Assembly (NCBI GenBank): GCA_947311565.1
Contig: CAMZLH010000054.1
Location: 1 to 36,945 of the forward strand
Reading direction: 5' to 3'
Length of the DNA: 36,945 nt
DNA from: an uncultured Nitratifractor sp.
GTDB lineage: Bacteria > Campylobacterota > Campylobacteria > Campylobacterales > Sulfurovaceae
Each line of letters starts with the position of its first letter. The stretch's first letter is position 1. The position numbers and the translations under genes are program-made. The notes under the pieces are model-generated. The model worked only from the letters and a program-made list of their open reading frames with translations. It did not search any database and was not told where the DNA came from. Below are positions 35,356 through 36,945 of the stretch, piece after piece.

Positions 35356-36516
35356 ATGGATAGATTAATAGTAAAAAACTTTGGACCACTAAAAGATATT
35401 GATATTGAGCTTAATAAGGTTAATCTATTCATTGGAGAAAATGGCAGCGGTAAGAGCGTGTTGGCTAAGTTGATAACTGTCATAACAGATTTAGGAGACT
35501 TTGATTATCATTTATATTATGATTATAATACTATGCCTCTTGCTGAAGAAAATTTTAAAGATATATTAAAGAGATTTAATATTAATTATTTATCTAAAGA
35601 AAGCCATATAGAATATATTTGTAATAGGGGGTTATACAAATTTATATATTCAAATAATATAATTGATATTGAAAATAATTTAACTGAAAATTATTTAGAT
35701 TTAGAAGAATTATCAATTTTAGATATAATGCAAAAATCTCTTAATTTAAGTGAAAAGAAAATAATTGATCAAGTATTTGATAGTAAAATCTATGAAAATA
35801 TATTAAAAAAACTTCAATCTTTAGAAAATAGATACATTCCAGCAGAAAGAAATATATTATCAATTTTAAATGAATCAATAAATAGCTTAGTTAGATACAA
35901 AGTTCCTCTGCCTGACTTTTTATTAGACTTTGCAAGTGAGTATGAGTATGCAAGAAAAGAGATAAAAGAGGTAGAAGCTTTAAATGTTAAATATCAATTT
36001 GATGGGACAGATAAAGTATATTATGACAAAAATAACTATTTAAAATTAAGCCATAGTTCAAGTGGAATACAATCAGCAATTCCTATGCTTTTAACAGCAA
36101 AATATTTTGCTAAAAAATATAGAGGTATTGTTATAGAAGAGCCAGAGCAAAATCTATTTCCAAAGGCTCAAGATGAAGTTGTTAAATTTATTATAGAGCA
36201 AGTAAAAAGCGAAAACAGTAATCTATTTTTAATGACACACAGCCCTTATGTTTTATCTACTCTTAATAATTTAATCTTTGCACACAAAGTTGGTAATTTA
36301 AACAATAAAGCAAAAGAGCAGGTAGAAGAGCTTATAAAAGAGGAGCAGTGGATTAATTCAGATAGTTTTAGAGCTTACTTCTTAAAAGATGGCATTGCAA
36401 AGAGTATTGTTAGCAAAAGAGGATTGATTAGTGATAATATTATAGATGATGTTAGTGATGAAGTAGATACACAATTTGAAGAGCTTATGGAAATCTATAG
36501 AGAATATAAACAATGA
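35356..36516 (+). CDS. ABC-type AAA ATPase (AAA_15/AAA_21-like)
   Basis: 386 residues. Walker A is at the N terminus (FIGENGSGKSVLAKL, residues 26-40), with a signature-like LSHSSSGIQSAIPML, Walker B GIVIEEPEQNLFP and the switch-His motif FLMTHSPYVLSTL. This is the compact SMC/OLD-like ATPase arrangement with a mid-length insert and no TOPRIM nuclease domain. A ~75-residue C-terminal extension (EEQWINSDSFRAYF onward) follows. Such ATPases are often the sensor or motor of two-gene anti-phage systems (for example PtuA of Septu, AriA of PARIS), with the effector encoded next. The stop overlaps the next gene's ATG by 4 bp. TAGGAG, partly within the purT stop, is its ribosome-binding site, and the gene is very AT-rich. 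Confidence 0.82.
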   Translation: MDRLIVKNFGPLKDIDIELNKVNLFIGENGSGKSVLAKLITVITDLGDFDYHLYYDYNTMPLAEENFKDILKRFNINYLSKESHIEYICNRGLYKFIYSNNIIDIENNLTENYLDLEELSILDIMQKSLNLSEKKIIDQVFDSKIYENILKKLQSLENRYIPAERNILSILNESINSLVRYKVPLPDFLLDFASEYEYARKEIKEVEALNVKYQFDGTDKVYYDKNNYLKLSHSSSGIQSAIPMLLTAKYFAKKYRGIVIEEPEQNLFPKAQDEVVKFIIEQVKSENSNLFLMTHSPYVLSTLNNLIFAHKVGNLNNKAKEQVEELIKEEQWINSDSFRAYFLKDGIAKSIVSKRGLISDNIIDDVSDEVDTQFEELMEIYREYKQ

Positions 36517-36945
36517 TAGAAAATCTAAAAGTTGAGTATCCTCATATCAACAAGGATAAGTGTTTAAAAATTATCAATAGAGACTATTTTGAAATTTGTG
36601 ATCATCCTATAAAAAAGAGATGTTATATTGTAAAAAATAGTGGTGATTTTAAGGTAATAAATTCTAAATCTTTGGATATAAATTTTATTGCAGTTGATTC
36701 ATGTATGCTAGGTTCTTCAGATCCAAAAAGATGTGATTGCATGCTTATTTGTGAAAATAATATTCATTTTATAGAGTTAAAAAGTTGCCAACCTCGATTA
36801 AAACCAATTAGTCGAAATAGAAAAAAAGCAAAAGATCAACTAAAAGAGTTTATTGAATTTTTTATAGATAAATTTAACCCAATATGCAATTTAAATGCGT
36901 ATATTTGTGTAAATTGCACAAATAATAGCGATAGTTTTATAAAAA
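36513..36945 (+). CDS. Partial gene: putative ExK nuclease-like partner of the AAA ATPase
   Basis: The ATG overlaps the ATPase stop (ATGA) and the frame is open to the right edge, giving 144 residues without the C terminus. Residues 60-92 contain VDSCMLGSSDPKRCDCML and then HFIELKSCQ: an Asp about 12 residues before Glu-x-Lys, each at the end of a short hydrophobic strand, as in PD-(D/E)xK nuclease cores. A helix rich in Lys follows (KKAKDQLKEFIEFF). Seven Cys in the first 90 residues (for example CDC) could bind metal, or be chance. I do not recognise the family. The overlap makes it the natural partner, possibly effector, of the ATPase. Confidence 0.6.
   Translation, partial: MIENLKVEYPHINKDKCLKIINRDYFEICDHPIKKRCYIVKNSGDFKVINSKSLDINFIAVDSCMLGSSDPKRCDCMLICENNIHFIELKSCQPRLKPISRNRKKAKDQLKEFIEFFIDKFNPICNLNAYICVNCTNNSDSFIK

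Overview
The window (about two-thirds A+T) looks like chromosome from a free-living Campylobacterota (epsilonproteobacterial) relative. The 70-residue ribosomal protein S21, the short 407-residue glucose-6-phosphate isomerase, the AT-rich codon use and the many tightly packed, often overlapping genes fit that group. I cannot name a genus.

Layout. 1-602 is the C-terminal end of a secreted protein with Ig-like repeats. 980-1837 encodes a CvfB-type S1 RNA-binding protein. 2030-7594 (minus strand) is a tripartite RND efflux operon (TolC-like, adaptor, permease); the permease is cut in two by an in-frame TAG with an immediate ATG restart. 7863-22060 (minus strand) is a ten-gene operon for an extracellular or periplasmic polysaccharide, probably an acylated glucan. 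In transcription order it encodes a STAS anti-anti-sigma-type protein, an RsbW-like kinase, a sugar-phosphate nucleotidyltransferase, a family 2 glycoside hydrolase, a BcsA/MdoH-like processive glycosyltransferase, a one-domain DUF3131 protein, an OpgC-like acyltransferase, an esterase, a two-domain DUF3131 protein and an outer-membrane beta-barrel. The last two are probably one protein: the barrel frame has no start or signal peptide of its own and joins the DUF3131 frame by a -1 shift at a run of ten A.

A divergent gene at 22307-23464 encodes a response regulator fused to a PP2C/SpoIIE phosphatase, the third part of an RsbU/V/W partner switch. Next come a hybrid histidine kinase, a FIST sensor protein and pgi (one operon), then a phosphomanno/phosphoglucomutase on the other strand. 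Together 7863-30470 holds precursor supply (Pgi, mutase, nucleotidyltransferase), polymerisation, modification, trimming, export and signal input. The arrangement recalls the syp locus of Vibrio fischeri, where SypA (STAS) and SypE (kinase/PP2C) control a polysaccharide, but the enzymes differ.

30501-35346 is mostly housekeeping: YchJ, a TRIC/UPF0126 membrane protein, a DUF420 protein, a small membrane protein, NAD(P)HX repair enzyme, rpsU and purT. From 35356 to the right edge is a two-gene accessory unit, an ABC-type AAA ATPase overlapping by 4 bp a truncated gene with an ExK nuclease-like signature; it is a candidate defence module. No tRNA, rRNA, CRISPR array or complete insertion sequence was seen.
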